From: an uncultured Clostridia bacterium | GTDB taxonomy: Bacteria; Bacillota_A; Clostridia; Christensenellales; Aristaeellaceae | Direction of reading: 5' to 3' | NCBI GenBank assembly: GCA_947166205.1 | Contig: CAMVDI010000129.1 | Location: 1 to 5,227, forward strand | DNA length: 5,227 bases | Shown: piece by piece, positions 1-5,227 of the stretch | Layout of the letters: each line of letters begins with the position of its first letter | Position numbering within the stretch: position 1 is the stretch's first letter | Program-made: the position numbers and the translations under genes | The notes under the pieces: generated by a model | The model's database searches: none | What the model saw: only the letters and a program-made list of their open reading frames with translations | What the model was told of the DNA's origin: nothing

Positions 1-457
1 GGATCATGATGGTCCGGGTGTTGTACAGGCCGAGATCCCGGACGTTCAGGAAGATGGGGATCAGGCCGCCGGAGAAGAACATGGTGAAGGTGATGGCCAG
101 GTTGACCAGCCTCCGGCCGGCGAATTTCCGGGACAGGGAGTAGGCGGCGGCCAGGGACACGATGACGCTCAGGGCGGAGCCGGCCACGGTGTAGAAGACG
201 GAGTTCAGATAGCTGCCCCAGAGCTCCCTGTACTCGAAGACCGCTTCATAGCCCATCAGGGAGAAATCCACCGGCCAGATCAGGACCCTGGCCTGGAGCA
301 CCGCGTCCGGATCGGATACGGAAGCGATCAGGATCAGCCACAGGGGATAAAGCACGATAAACAGGACGATGATCCAGAAGACGAGGTTGACGGCGTTGAA
401 GATCCGGTCCTTTCCGGTTTCCCGGACCCGGTTCCGGCGCCTGGCTGCGGTCATCAT
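1..457 (-). CDS. Carbohydrate ABC transporter permease, YtcP/LplC type (partial, C-terminus off the left edge)
   Basis: Inner-membrane permease subunit of a sugar ABC importer, of the type that partners an LplB-like permease. I read 152 codons from the ATG at 457 to the window edge; an ATG at 454 follows at once (Met-Met). After a basic N-terminus (residues 1-18) come three hydrophobic segments at about 21-47, 83-107 and 117-137. The stretch SDPDAVLQARVLIWP (48-62) and MFFSGGLIP (126-134) are hallmarks of the YtcP/LplC family. The second half is missing, including the EAA loop that contacts the ATPase. The start is set by an AAGGAGG site 9 bases upstream. The gene begins 18 bases after the stop of the upstream permease, so the two should be co-transcribed and form a heterodimeric channel. 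A solute-binding lipoprotein gene commonly follows in such operons, but it would lie outside the window. Family call is firm; substrate unknown. Confidence 0.93.
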   Translation of the reverse strand, partial: MMTAARRRNRVRETGKDRIFNAVNLVFWIIVLFIVLYPLWLILIASVSDPDAVLQARVLIWPVDFSLMGYEAVFEYRELWGSYLNSVFYTVAGSALSVIVSLAAAYSLSRKFAGRRLVNLAITFTMFFSGGLIPIFLNVRDLGLYNTRTIMI

Positions 458-466
458 TTTCAGGCT

Positions 467-473
467 CCTCCTT
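467..473 (-). promoter_or_regulatory. Shine-Dalgarno site of the YtcP-type permease
   Basis: AAGGAGG on the minus strand, 9 bases before the ATG at 457 and entirely within the 18-base gap after the preceding permease gene. It fixes the start of the second permease. Confidence 0.8.
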
Positions 474-475
474 TC

Positions 476-1429
476 TCAGAACAGGCTGATATCGCTGAGC
501 CTGCGGGAAATGCCGTTGACCAGCATGATGATGACAAAGTTGATCAGATTCAGGCAAAGCCCGATGGCGGAGGCGTAGGAGTACTGGGCCTTGGACGCGG
601 CGAGGCCCACGTTGTACACATACACGCCCAGGATGTCCGAGGTGGCGGTGTTTCCGCTGGTCTGCAGCAGCAGCGCCTTGTCCGTGTTGGAGGAAAGCAG
701 GGAGCCGCAGTTCAGGATCAGCATCATGACCGCGATCGGGATCAGGTGGGGGATGTCGATATGCCGGATCTTCTGCCAGCGGGTGGCCCCGTCCATGGTG
801 GCGGCTTCATACAGCTGGGGATCGATGCCGGTCAGGGTGGCGATATACAGGATGGTGTTCCATCCGGCGTTCTGCCAGATTTCCGATCCGATGAACAGGG
901 GCCGGAACCAGCCGGGCTCCATGATGAAGTAGATGCTCTTGCCTCCCGCGGCGGTGATCAGGTGGTTGATGATCCCGTTGGTGGGAGAAAAGAACAGATA
1001 AATCATTCCGGCCAGGACGACGGTGGATATAAAGTGGGGAACATAGATGGCTGTCTGGGCAAAACCCTTGAACCGCTTCCTGTTCAGCTGGTTGAGCATG
1101 ATGGCCAGCAGGATCGGGATCGGGAAACCGAAGATCAGGCCGTAGAAGTTCAGCAGGAAGGTGTTCAGGAACATTCTGCCGCAGTAGTAGCTGGAAAAGA
1201 ACTTCTCAAAATACTTCAGCCCCACCCACTTGCTGCCGGTGATGCCGAAGGCGGCCTTGTAGTCCCGGAAGGCGATCTGGACGCCGTACATGGGGAAGTA
1301 GCAGAAGACCAGGAAAAAGGCCAGGCAGGGGAGCAGAAGGATCCACAGCTGCCAGTCCCGGCGCAGGGCCAGGGAAAACCGGCGGCTCAGGCTGCCGCGG
1401 CGGGGGGACGGGGAAACGGGGATACTCAT
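476..1429 (-). CDS. Carbohydrate ABC transporter permease, LplB type
   Basis: Complete 317-residue inner-membrane permease of an oligosaccharide-type ABC importer, about the usual family length. After a basic N-terminus there are six hydrophobic segments, roughly residues 27-49, 87-113, 130-148, 178-200, 229-247 and 285-307. The cytoplasmic EAA loop, which docks on the ATPase, is clear at 207-229 (YEAATMDGATRW followed by IDIPHL). The opening LLPCLAFFLVFCYFPMYGVQIAF and the ending ISRRLSDISLF are typical of the LplB/YteP group. An AAGGAGG site 7 bases upstream supports the ATG at 1429. It is the first gene of a minus-strand operon with the YtcP-type permease. No ATPase gene is visible; this family commonly uses a shared MsmX-like ATPase encoded elsewhere (known for Bacillota, inferred here). 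Substrate cannot be read from the sequence; the divergent glycosidase hints at an oligosaccharide or glycoside. Confidence 0.95.
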   Translation of the reverse strand: MSIPVSPSPRRGSLSRRFSLALRRDWQLWILLLPCLAFFLVFCYFPMYGVQIAFRDYKAAFGITGSKWVGLKYFEKFFSSYYCGRMFLNTFLLNFYGLIFGFPIPILLAIMLNQLNRKRFKGFAQTAIYVPHFISTVVLAGMIYLFFSPTNGIINHLITAAGGKSIYFIMEPGWFRPLFIGSEIWQNAGWNTILYIATLTGIDPQLYEAATMDGATRWQKIRHIDIPHLIPIAVMMLILNCGSLLSSNTDKALLLQTSGNTATSDILGVYVYNVGLAASKAQYSYASAIGLCLNLINFVIIMLVNGISRRLSDISLF

Positions 1430-1436
1430 CGGAAAC

Positions 1437-1443
1437 CCTCCTT
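1437..1443 (-). promoter_or_regulatory. Shine-Dalgarno site of the LplB-type permease
   Basis: AAGGAGG on the minus strand, 7 bases before the ATG at 1429. It decides the start of the first transporter gene. Confidence 0.8.
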
Positions 1444-1475
1444 ACGGAAAAGTCTCTCCCGGAAACCGGCCCCGG

Positions 1476-1491
1476 CGCCCCGGCGGGGGCG
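1476..1491. repeat. GC inverted repeat in the transporter operon leader
   Basis: CGCCCC and GGGGCG form a perfect 6-base stem around the 4-base loop GGCG. It overlaps a tandem direct repeat of CCCCGGCG at 1470-1485. Lying 47-62 bases upstream of the LplB-type start codon, it would be within the 5' untranslated region if transcription starts in the AT-rich core. No U-tract follows on either strand, so it is not an ordinary terminator. Confidence 0.5.
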
Positions 1492-1515
1492 GGAATCCTC
1501 TGTCTCCGGCTTCGC

Positions 1516-1533
1516 TCCCGGACGGATCCGGGA
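1516..1533. repeat. Perfect 7-base inverted repeat (TCCCGGA / TCCGGGA) upstream of the permease operon
   Basis: TCCCGGA, loop CGGA, TCCGGGA. The symmetric 18-base element could be a hairpin in the transporter mRNA leader or a protein-binding dyad. No T-run follows on the minus strand, which argues against an intrinsic terminator. Confidence 0.5.
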
Positions 1534-1569
1534 TTTATGTTCGGTTCGGACGACCTCTCGTCTGCCCCG

Positions 1570-1575
1570 ATTATG
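1570..1575 (-). promoter_or_regulatory. Possible -10 box of the transporter operon
   Basis: CATAAT read on the minus strand matches the sigma-A -10 consensus at five of six positions and lies about 140 bases upstream of the LplB-type start. The hexamer 17 bases upstream, TTCCCT, matches TTGACA at only three positions. Tentative; it would be consistent only with an activator-dependent promoter. Confidence 0.2.
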
Positions 1576-1739
1576 GGCGAAAAAACCCGGAAAGGGAAGA
1601 AGCGAAAATTTTGAACACCCTTGATTTTAAAGGGCTTCCGGGGCATGAAAGCATGTGCTGAATTTTTGAGGCTGTGAAAGGGCGGGGGATGATGATAAGA
1701 TGGGGGCAGCCCGCGGAGCGGAGAAAAACGGAAGAACGG

Positions 1740-1743
1740 GGAG
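1740..1743 (+). promoter_or_regulatory. Shine-Dalgarno site favouring the glycosidase start at 1751
   Basis: GGAG, within GGGGAG, sits 7 bases before the ATG at 1751. The upstream in-frame ATG at 1700 has only GGGGGA ending 10 bases before it. This tips the start choice to 1751. Confidence 0.55.
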
Positions 1744-1750
1744 AAGAAGC

Positions 1751-3232
1751 ATGCTGCCGGAAACCAGCGTATCCTTTCACACAGAAGATGAAGAAATCCG
1801 CCGCGTCTATGAGGCGGCGGAAGAAAAATGCCGCCGGAATCTTCGGCGCTTCGGGGAGGACACCGTGCTGGTGGAAGGGGGCGGCTATGAGAAAATCTGG
1901 CTGGAGACCCAGCCCATGGGCGGGGAGATGTATGCCCTGCGCAGCCTGGAGGCGGCGCTGAACAACTGCACGCTGTTCATGCGGCACCAGCGGGAGGACG
2001 GGCGGCTGCCGGGCTCCATCCGGGCGGCGGAGGGCCGGACGGTGCCGGAGTTCAACAAGTATCAGGGCTTCTGCTTCCCCTTTCCCGCGCTGAATCTGTA
2101 TTACCTGACCGGCCGGGACAGCGGGTATCTGGCCTGGCTGAAGGACTGCCTGATCCGCTTTGACGCCTGCCTGCAGCGCACCCGCGGCCTGACCGGGGAC
2201 GGGGTTCTGTCCTCCTTCTGCGTCTATGACACGGGGGAGGACCTGGCGCTGCGCTACGGGGACGCGCCCTGCTGGTGGGAGGCGGATGAGCCGCCGGAGG
2301 GATACGGCGTGGTGCCCATGGCCAGCATGGATGTGACCAGCTGGAGCTATGCCGCCCGGGAGACCGTGGCCCGGATCTGCCGCATGCAGGGGGATCCGGC
2401 GGGGACGGAGTGGGAGAAGAAGGCCGCCCGGACGGCGGAAAGCCTGCGAAAGCGCCTGTGGGACGAGGGGCGGGGCACCCTGCTGGACCGGGACCGGCAG
2501 GGAAAACCCATCGACATCCTCTGCCACAACCCGCTGCGCTGCATGTACTGGGGCAGCCTGTCCCGGGAAATGGCGGACCGGTTCGTGTGGGAGCACCTGC
2601 TGAACCCGGAGGAGTTCTGGACGCCCTTTCCCCTGCCCAGCGTCGCGGTGAACGACCCGGCCTTCCGCAACGCGCCGGAGAACAACTGGAGCGGGCAGCC
2701 GGAGGGGCTGACCTGGCAGCGGGCCATCCTGGCGCTGGAAAGATACGGATACGACACCCTGGTGACCGTCCTGGGGGAAAAGCTGCTGCGGGCGGTGAGC
2801 CGGAGCGGATGCCGGTTTACCCAGCAGTACGATCCCTTCACCGGCGCCCCGTCCCTGGTTCACGCCGAGACCCACCGGCCGGTGAGGGAAGGCGGCGGGG
2901 AGCCGGTTCAGGACGCCTACGGGCCCACGATGCTGGCCTGCCTGGAATATATCGCCCACCGGTGGGGCATCCGGCCGTACCTGGGGGAGGTCTGGTTCAG
3001 CCTGGGCAGCGGAAAGCCCTATGAGTATGAAGCGGTTTTTTACGGGCACCGCTACGCCGCGCGCAGCGACGGGAAAACAGCGGAGATCCGGGTGGACGGG
3101 AAACCGGCCGGCCGCTGGGAATGCGGCATCCGGGTGGTGACCGGGGAGGACGGGAGCCTGATCCGTACCGCGAGGCTGGAGCCGGAGGGGGACGCCCGCC
3201 TTGACACTCCCTCGGGATCGGCGATACAATGA
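1751..3232 (+). CDS. Predicted (alpha/alpha)6-barrel glycoside hydrolase, GH63/MGH1-like
   Basis: 493 residues from the preferred ATG; predicted to hydrolyse a glycosidic bond in the cytoplasm, since no signal peptide or membrane segment is visible. The pattern fits the GH37/GH63/mannosylglycerate-hydrolase-like barrel clan. Alternating helical stretches include ALRSLEAALNNCTLFMRHQ (62-80) and WSYAARETVARICRMQGD (198-215). DTGEDLALRY (160-169) resembles the motif carrying the catalytic acid in GH63-like enzymes. PFPLPSVAVNDPAF (292-305) with NNWSGQPEGLTWQRA (311-325), and FTQQYDPFTGAPS (356-368), resemble conserved C-terminal barrel motifs. Residues from about 410 look like a small beta-rich tail. 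An in-frame ATG at 1700 would add an Arg/Gly-rich, low-complexity 17-residue extension that I judge untranslated. The gene diverges from the importer permeases, suggesting it processes the imported sugar. Its final codons contain a strong promoter for the next gene. Fold assignment is moderately firm; family number and substrate are not. Confidence 0.75.
   Translation: MLPETSVSFHTEDEEIRRVYEAAEEKCRRNLRRFGEDTVLVEGGGYEKIWLETQPMGGEMYALRSLEAALNNCTLFMRHQREDGRLPGSIRAAEGRTVPEFNKYQGFCFPFPALNLYYLTGRDSGYLAWLKDCLIRFDACLQRTRGLTGDGVLSSFCVYDTGEDLALRYGDAPCWWEADEPPEGYGVVPMASMDVTSWSYAARETVARICRMQGDPAGTEWEKKAARTAESLRKRLWDEGRGTLLDRDRQGKPIDILCHNPLRCMYWGSLSREMADRFVWEHLLNPEEFWTPFPLPSVAVNDPAFRNAPENNWSGQPEGLTWQRAILALERYGYDTLVTVLGEKLLRAVSRSGCRFTQQYDPFTGAPSLVHAETHRPVREGGGEPVQDAYGPTMLACLEYIAHRWGIRPYLGEVWFSLGSGKPYEYEAVFYGHRYAARSDGKTAEIRVDGKPAGRWECGIRVVTGEDGSLIRTARLEPEGDARLDTPSGSAIQ
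3201..3230 (+). promoter_or_regulatory. Near-consensus sigma-A promoter for the TtcA-like operon
   Basis: TTGACA at 3201-3206 is a perfect -35 box. TACAAT at 3225-3230 matches the -10 consensus at five of six positions, with an 18-base spacer. Both boxes lie inside the last ten codons of the glycosidase gene; the final T of the -10 box is the first base of its TGA stop. Transcription should begin near 3237, giving a leader of about 53 bases before the ATG at 3290. It separates expression of the RNA-modification unit from the sugar-utilisation gene. It is much the best promoter match in the window. Confidence 0.75.
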
Positions 3233-3234
3233 TG

Positions 3235-3278
3235 CCGCGGCGCGGGGGATTCCCCGCATCCGAAAGCAGGCGCCGCGG
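3235..3278 (+). repeat. Nested inverted repeat in the leader of the TtcA-like gene
   Basis: CCGCGGCGC (3235-3243) and GCGCCGCGG (3270-3278) are perfect 9-base complements. Between or competing with them is a second stem, GCGGGG / CCCCGC with loop GATT (3242-3257). The right arm touches the purine-rich ribosome binding site at 3278-3283. The full outer stem would form in mRNA read through from the glycosidase gene; a transcript starting near 3237 would lack part of the left arm. CTTTT follows shortly after, so a weak terminator for the upstream gene is also possible. Function is inferred only. Confidence 0.55.
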
Positions 3279-3283
3279 GGGAG
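3278..3283 (+). promoter_or_regulatory. Shine-Dalgarno site of the TtcA-like gene
   Basis: GGGGAG ends 6 bases before the ATG at 3290. Its first base is also the last base of the right arm of the 9-base inverted repeat, so folding could limit ribosome access. Confidence 0.65.
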
Positions 3284-3289
3284 CTTTTC

Positions 3290-4207
3290 ATGAAGGAACA
3301 GACCGATTCTGTACGGGAAGCGGCGGCGCCGGGGCCCGAAGAGCGGATCCGGGAGGCGGAGGAGCCTCAGGCCGGAAGCCGGCAGGCGGAGGCGGAGGAG
3401 TCCCTCCGGCGGAACCGCCGCTTCCGGGAGAATCTGATGACCCCTTTCACCAAAGCCATCCGCACCTATGAGCTGCTTTCCCCGGGGGACCGGGTCGCGG
3501 TCTGCATCTCCGGGGGAAAGGATTCCATGCTGATGGCCAAGCTCTTTCAGGAGCTGCAGCGGCACAGGAAATTCCCCTTCGGGCTGGTGTTTCTTTGCAT
3601 GGATCCCGGATACAACGAAGCGAACCGGCGGCTGATCGAGGAGAACGCCGCCTCCCTGGGGATTCCGCTGGAGTTTTTTTCCACGGATATCTTCGACGTG
3701 GTGGACGGGATTCCCAAATCCCCCTGCTACCTGTGCGCCAGGATGCGCCGGGGGCATCTGTACAGACAGGCCCAGCTCCGGGGGTGCAACAAGATCGCCC
3801 TGGGGCATCATTTTGACGACGTGATCGAGACCGTGCTGATGGGCCTTCTCTGGAGCGGCCAGTTCCAGACCATGATGCCCAAAATCCGCAGCAAAAACTT
3901 TCCCGGGATGGAGCTGATCCGCCCCATGACCCTGATCCGGGAGGAAGAGATCGTCGCCTGGAAGAACCACCTGAACCTGAAGTTTCTGCAGTGCGCCTGC
4001 CATTTCACGGAAACCTGTTCCTCCCTCCGGCCGGACGGGGGCTCCGGGTCCAAGCGAATGGAAACGAAAATGCTGATCCGCAGGCTGCGGGAGACCAATC
4101 CGGACGTGGAGGCCCATCTGTACAACGCGGCCCGGTGCGTCAATCTGGATACGGTGCTTGGATACAAACTGCACGGAGAGGAGCATTCATTCCTGGATGA
4201 TTACTGA
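3290..4207 (+). CDS. TtcA-like PP-loop tRNA sulfurtransferase (tRNA 2-thiocytidine biosynthesis family)
   Basis: 305 residues, close to the roughly 310 of E. coli TtcA. The family adenylates a tRNA cytidine (position 32 in TtcA) and replaces its 2-oxygen with sulfur, using an iron-sulfur cluster, in the cytoplasm. Visible marks are the ATP-pyrophosphatase P-loop SGGKDS (74-79), the pair C146/C149 in PCYLCARMRRGHLY, and the LGHHFDD signature (171-177) leading into IETVLMGLLWSG. C235 in FLQCACH aligns with the third cluster cysteine of TtcA. The P-loop lies somewhat further from the N-terminus than in E. coli because of an acidic, Glu/Arg/Ala-rich leader (about 1-38). The start at 3290 is preferred over the ATG at 3437 because SLRRNRRF upstream of the latter resembles the conserved LRRN region before the P-loop. 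It has its own promoter and overlaps the next gene by 11 bases. It could be a TtcA paralogue acting on another position; all key residues appear present. Confidence 0.88.
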   Translation: MKEQTDSVREAAAPGPEERIREAEEPQAGSRQAEAEESLRRNRRFRENLMTPFTKAIRTYELLSPGDRVAVCISGGKDSMLMAKLFQELQRHRKFPFGLVFLCMDPGYNEANRRLIEENAASLGIPLEFFSTDIFDVVDGIPKSPCYLCARMRRGHLYRQAQLRGCNKIALGHHFDDVIETVLMGLLWSGQFQTMMPKIRSKNFPGMELIRPMTLIREEEIVAWKNHLNLKFLQCACHFTETCSSLRPDGGSGSKRMETKMLIRRLRETNPDVEAHLYNAARCVNLDTVLGYKLHGEEHSFLDDY

Positions 4208-4811
4208 AAAGGAAAAATTCCCGCCGGAGGGCCCGGAGAGCCATCCGGAGGTTCAGTGCCTGACCGTGGGGCCGATCCAGGCCTGCTGCTATCTGGTGGG
4301 CCGGGCAGACCGGGACGACCGGGTCATCATCGATCCCGGCGGCGAGCCGGAGCGGATCCTGCGGGCGCTGGGGGACAAAAAGCCCGCCGCGGTGCTGCTG
4401 ACCCACGGGCATTTCGACCATATCGGCGCCGTGGACGCGCTGCGGAAGGTCTGCCCCCGGATTCTGATCCATGAGCTGGACCTGCCCCTGCTCACCGATC
4501 CGGAGCTGAACGCCAGCGCCGGGATCTGGGTACGCCCCCTCCGGGTCTCCGCCCCCGCGGAAACCGTGAGGGAGGGGCAGGAGCTTTCGCCGGCGGGGCT
4601 TCGGATCCAGGTGCTCCACACGCCCGGACACACCCCGGGCAGCGTCTGCTACCGGATCGGGGACTGCCTGTTTACCGGCGATACCCTCTTCACCCACGGA
4701 TGGGGCCGGACGGATCTTCCCGGCGGGGACGACGGGCAGATGATCGCCTCCCTGCGCCGGCTGATTCCCCTGTCCAGGAGCCTGCGGGTCTTCCCCGGGC
4801 ATGAGGACTGA
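4197..4811 (+). CDS. MBL-fold metallo-hydrolase, short glyoxalase II-like (YcbL-type)
   Basis: 204 residues with a complete metallo-beta-lactamase metal site: THGHFDH (H70, H72, D74, H75), HTPGHTPGS (H145), GDTLF (D162) and a final PGH (H202). Members of this group hydrolyse thioesters such as S-lactoylglutathione or related small molecules; no substrate can be read here. It lacks the C-terminal helical domain of true glyoxalase II, so it resembles YcbL-like single-domain enzymes. The chain ends two residues after PGH, whereas relatives usually continue with a GPxTT-type tail, so the C-terminus is unusually short. The ATG at 4197 overlaps the TtcA-like stop by 11 bases, suggesting translational coupling. 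GAGGAG at 4178-4183 is rather far away (13 bases). A TTG at 4158 would add 13 residues but lacks a ribosome binding site. CACCYLVG-like residues QACCYLVG (28-35) are the usual first strand region of this family. Confidence 0.88.
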   Translation: MITEKEKFPPEGPESHPEVQCLTVGPIQACCYLVGRADRDDRVIIDPGGEPERILRALGDKKPAAVLLTHGHFDHIGAVDALRKVCPRILIHELDLPLLTDPELNASAGIWVRPLRVSAPAETVREGQELSPAGLRIQVLHTPGHTPGSVCYRIGDCLFTGDTLFTHGWGRTDLPGGDDGQMIASLRRLIPLSRSLRVFPGHED

Positions 4812-4837
4812 GCCGGGCGTCCGGAGACGGGCCGGAG

Positions 4838-4844
4838 AAAGGAG
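4838..4844 (+). promoter_or_regulatory. Shine-Dalgarno site of the TPR-protein gene
   Basis: AAAGGAG, 8 bases before the ATG at 4853. A second good site, AGGGAGG at 4862-4868, precedes another in-frame ATG at 4874 by 5 bases, so either start is possible. Confidence 0.6.
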
Positions 4845-4852
4845 CTTGCGCC

Positions 4853-5227
4853 ATGCCTGACAGGGAGGACTATATGGAGCCCGCCTGCGCCCTCTGCGGC
4901 GAGCCCGGCGGGGAGGGGATTCCCCGGGACCGGGTGCTGGAGAAGCTGCGGGCGTATGAGGACCGGAACGACTGGCCCGGTGCGGAGCGGCACCTGAAAT
5001 ACTGGGTGGAGGAAGCCCGGAGCCAGGGGGACGACCGGGGTCTTCTGATGCTGAACAACGAGCTGATGGGCTATTACCGGAAGCAGGGGAAGGAAACGGA
5101 AGCCATGGCCCACTGCGCGGCGGCCCTGGCCCTGATCGAAAAGCTGGGCATGGGGGAAACCGTCACCGCCGGAACGACCTGGGTGAACGCGGGCACGGTT
5201 CACGAGGCCTTCGGGGACCCGGAGGGC
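4853..5227 (+). CDS. Tetratricopeptide-repeat protein (partial, C-terminus off the right edge)
   Basis: An open frame of 125 codons runs from the ATG to the window edge without a stop. The sequence is helical and shows TPR-like helix pairs at about residues 26-57 (DRVLEKLRAYEDRNDWPGAERHLKYW), 63-97 (LLMLNNELMGYYRKQGKETEAMAHCAAALALIEKLG) and a third starting near 105. Such proteins are protein-interaction scaffolds; no enzyme motif is visible. The N-terminus carries a C-x-x-C-G motif (C12, C15) that may bind a metal or be incidental. The pattern of CALCGEP, then a helical arm, then LNNELMGYYRKQG resembles a TPR family I recall from Clostridia; its role is unknown to me. The gene starts 41 bases after the hydrolase stop with no terminator between, so it is probably the third gene of the TtcA-like operon. 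An alternative start is the ATG at 4874. Confidence 0.8.
   Translation, partial: MPDREDYMEPACALCGEPGGEGIPRDRVLEKLRAYEDRNDWPGAERHLKYWVEEARSQGDDRGLLMLNNELMGYYRKQGKETEAMAHCAAALALIEKLGMGETVTAGTTWVNAGTVHEAFGDPEG

Larger units (their letters stand above)
1430..1750. other. Divergent intergenic region between the permease operon and the glycosidase gene
   Basis: About 320 bases without a convincing gene. The half next to the permease (about 1459-1533) is very G+C-rich and contains two hairpin-forming inverted repeats. The middle (about 1570-1670) is clearly AT-richer than anything else in the window and is the likely place for divergent promoters and operators. Minus-strand sequences resembling a -10 box are CATAAT (1575 to 1570) and TAAAAT (1629 to 1624), neither with a good -35 box. 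A short dyad, CCCTT and AAGGG around a 7-base loop, lies at 1618-1634. On the plus strand I see no promoter better than TTGAGG (1666) with GATGAT (1691) at a poor 19-base spacing. Regulation by an activator would fit the weak -35 boxes, but no operator is recognisable. Confidence 0.6.

Noticed and set aside
1581..1599. T6-tract preceded by CCC/GGG on the minus strand, resembling a terminator
   Set aside because: The stem is only three base pairs, and the position, upstream of the permease operon, gives it no gene to terminate.
746..1624. Plus-strand open frame of 292 codons
   Set aside because: It is antisense to the clearly real LplB-type permease, has low-complexity Asp/Gly/Gln-rich composition and no domain motif.
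1611..1650. TTGAAC (1611) and TTGATT (1621) as -35 boxes for the glycosidase
   Set aside because: No hexamer at 16-18 base spacing matches the -10 consensus at more than about three positions.
3437..3439. Alternative ATG start for the TtcA-like protein
   Set aside because: It has a passable GGGAG site, but starting there would remove the basic SLRRNRRF region that resembles the conserved sequence before the P-loop in TtcA.
1571..4186. Very long stop-free frame on the minus strand (871 codons)
   Set aside because: It lies antisense to the glycosidase and TtcA-like genes, crosses their boundary, is rich in Pro, Gln, Gly, Ala and Arg without domain motifs, and is explained by G+C-rich codon bias.
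4812..4852. GC-rich gap after the hydrolase as a terminator
   Set aside because: Only short imperfect CCGG pairings and no T-run; it reads as an ordinary intra-operon gap with a ribosome binding site.
4140..5203. Minus-strand open frames opposite the hydrolase and TPR genes
   Set aside because: They mirror the sense genes, whose motifs (THGHFDH, GDTLF, TPR helices) are unmistakable, and show no motifs of their own.
1..5227. CRISPR arrays, insertion sequences, tRNA or rRNA genes
   Set aside because: No regularly spaced repeats, transposase motifs, terminal inverted repeats or cloverleaf-like segments were seen on either strand.

Overview
The window is G+C-rich bacterial chromosome. Strong AAGGAGG-type Shine-Dalgarno sites, an LplB/YtcP-type sugar ABC importer, and a TPR family I associate with gut and rumen Clostridia suggest a high-G+C member of the Bacillota (Clostridia-like, probably host-associated). 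This placement is inference; there is no rRNA or other taxonomic marker in the window. I see no mobile element, CRISPR array, tRNA or rRNA.

Layout. The left arm (1-1429) is on the minus strand. It holds two ABC-importer permeases: an LplB-type permease (1429 to 476), then a YtcP/LplC-type permease that starts at 457 and runs off the left edge. A divergent intergenic region of about 320 bases (1430-1750) carries strong GC hairpins and an AT-richer core. The right arm is on the plus strand. It holds a 493-residue predicted (alpha/alpha)6-barrel glycosidase (1751-3232), a TtcA-like PP-loop tRNA sulfurtransferase (3290-4207), a short metallo-beta-lactamase-fold hydrolase (4197-4811), and a TPR protein (4853 to the right edge).

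How the genes work together. The importer permeases and the glycosidase are divergently arranged and look like one carbohydrate-utilisation locus: uptake of an oligosaccharide or glycoside, then cytoplasmic hydrolysis. The glycosidase has no visible signal peptide. The last three genes look like a separate unit. A near-consensus sigma-A promoter (TTGACA, 18-base spacer, TACAAT) lies inside the last codons of the glycosidase gene and should drive the TtcA-like gene, then the overlapping hydrolase gene, then the closely spaced TPR gene.

I found no clearly novel system. The points most worth a second look are the promoter embedded at the glycosidase stop codon, the long inverted repeat just after it that abuts the ribosome binding site of the TtcA-like gene, the structured leader of the transporter operon, and the unassigned substrate of the glycosidase and its transporter.
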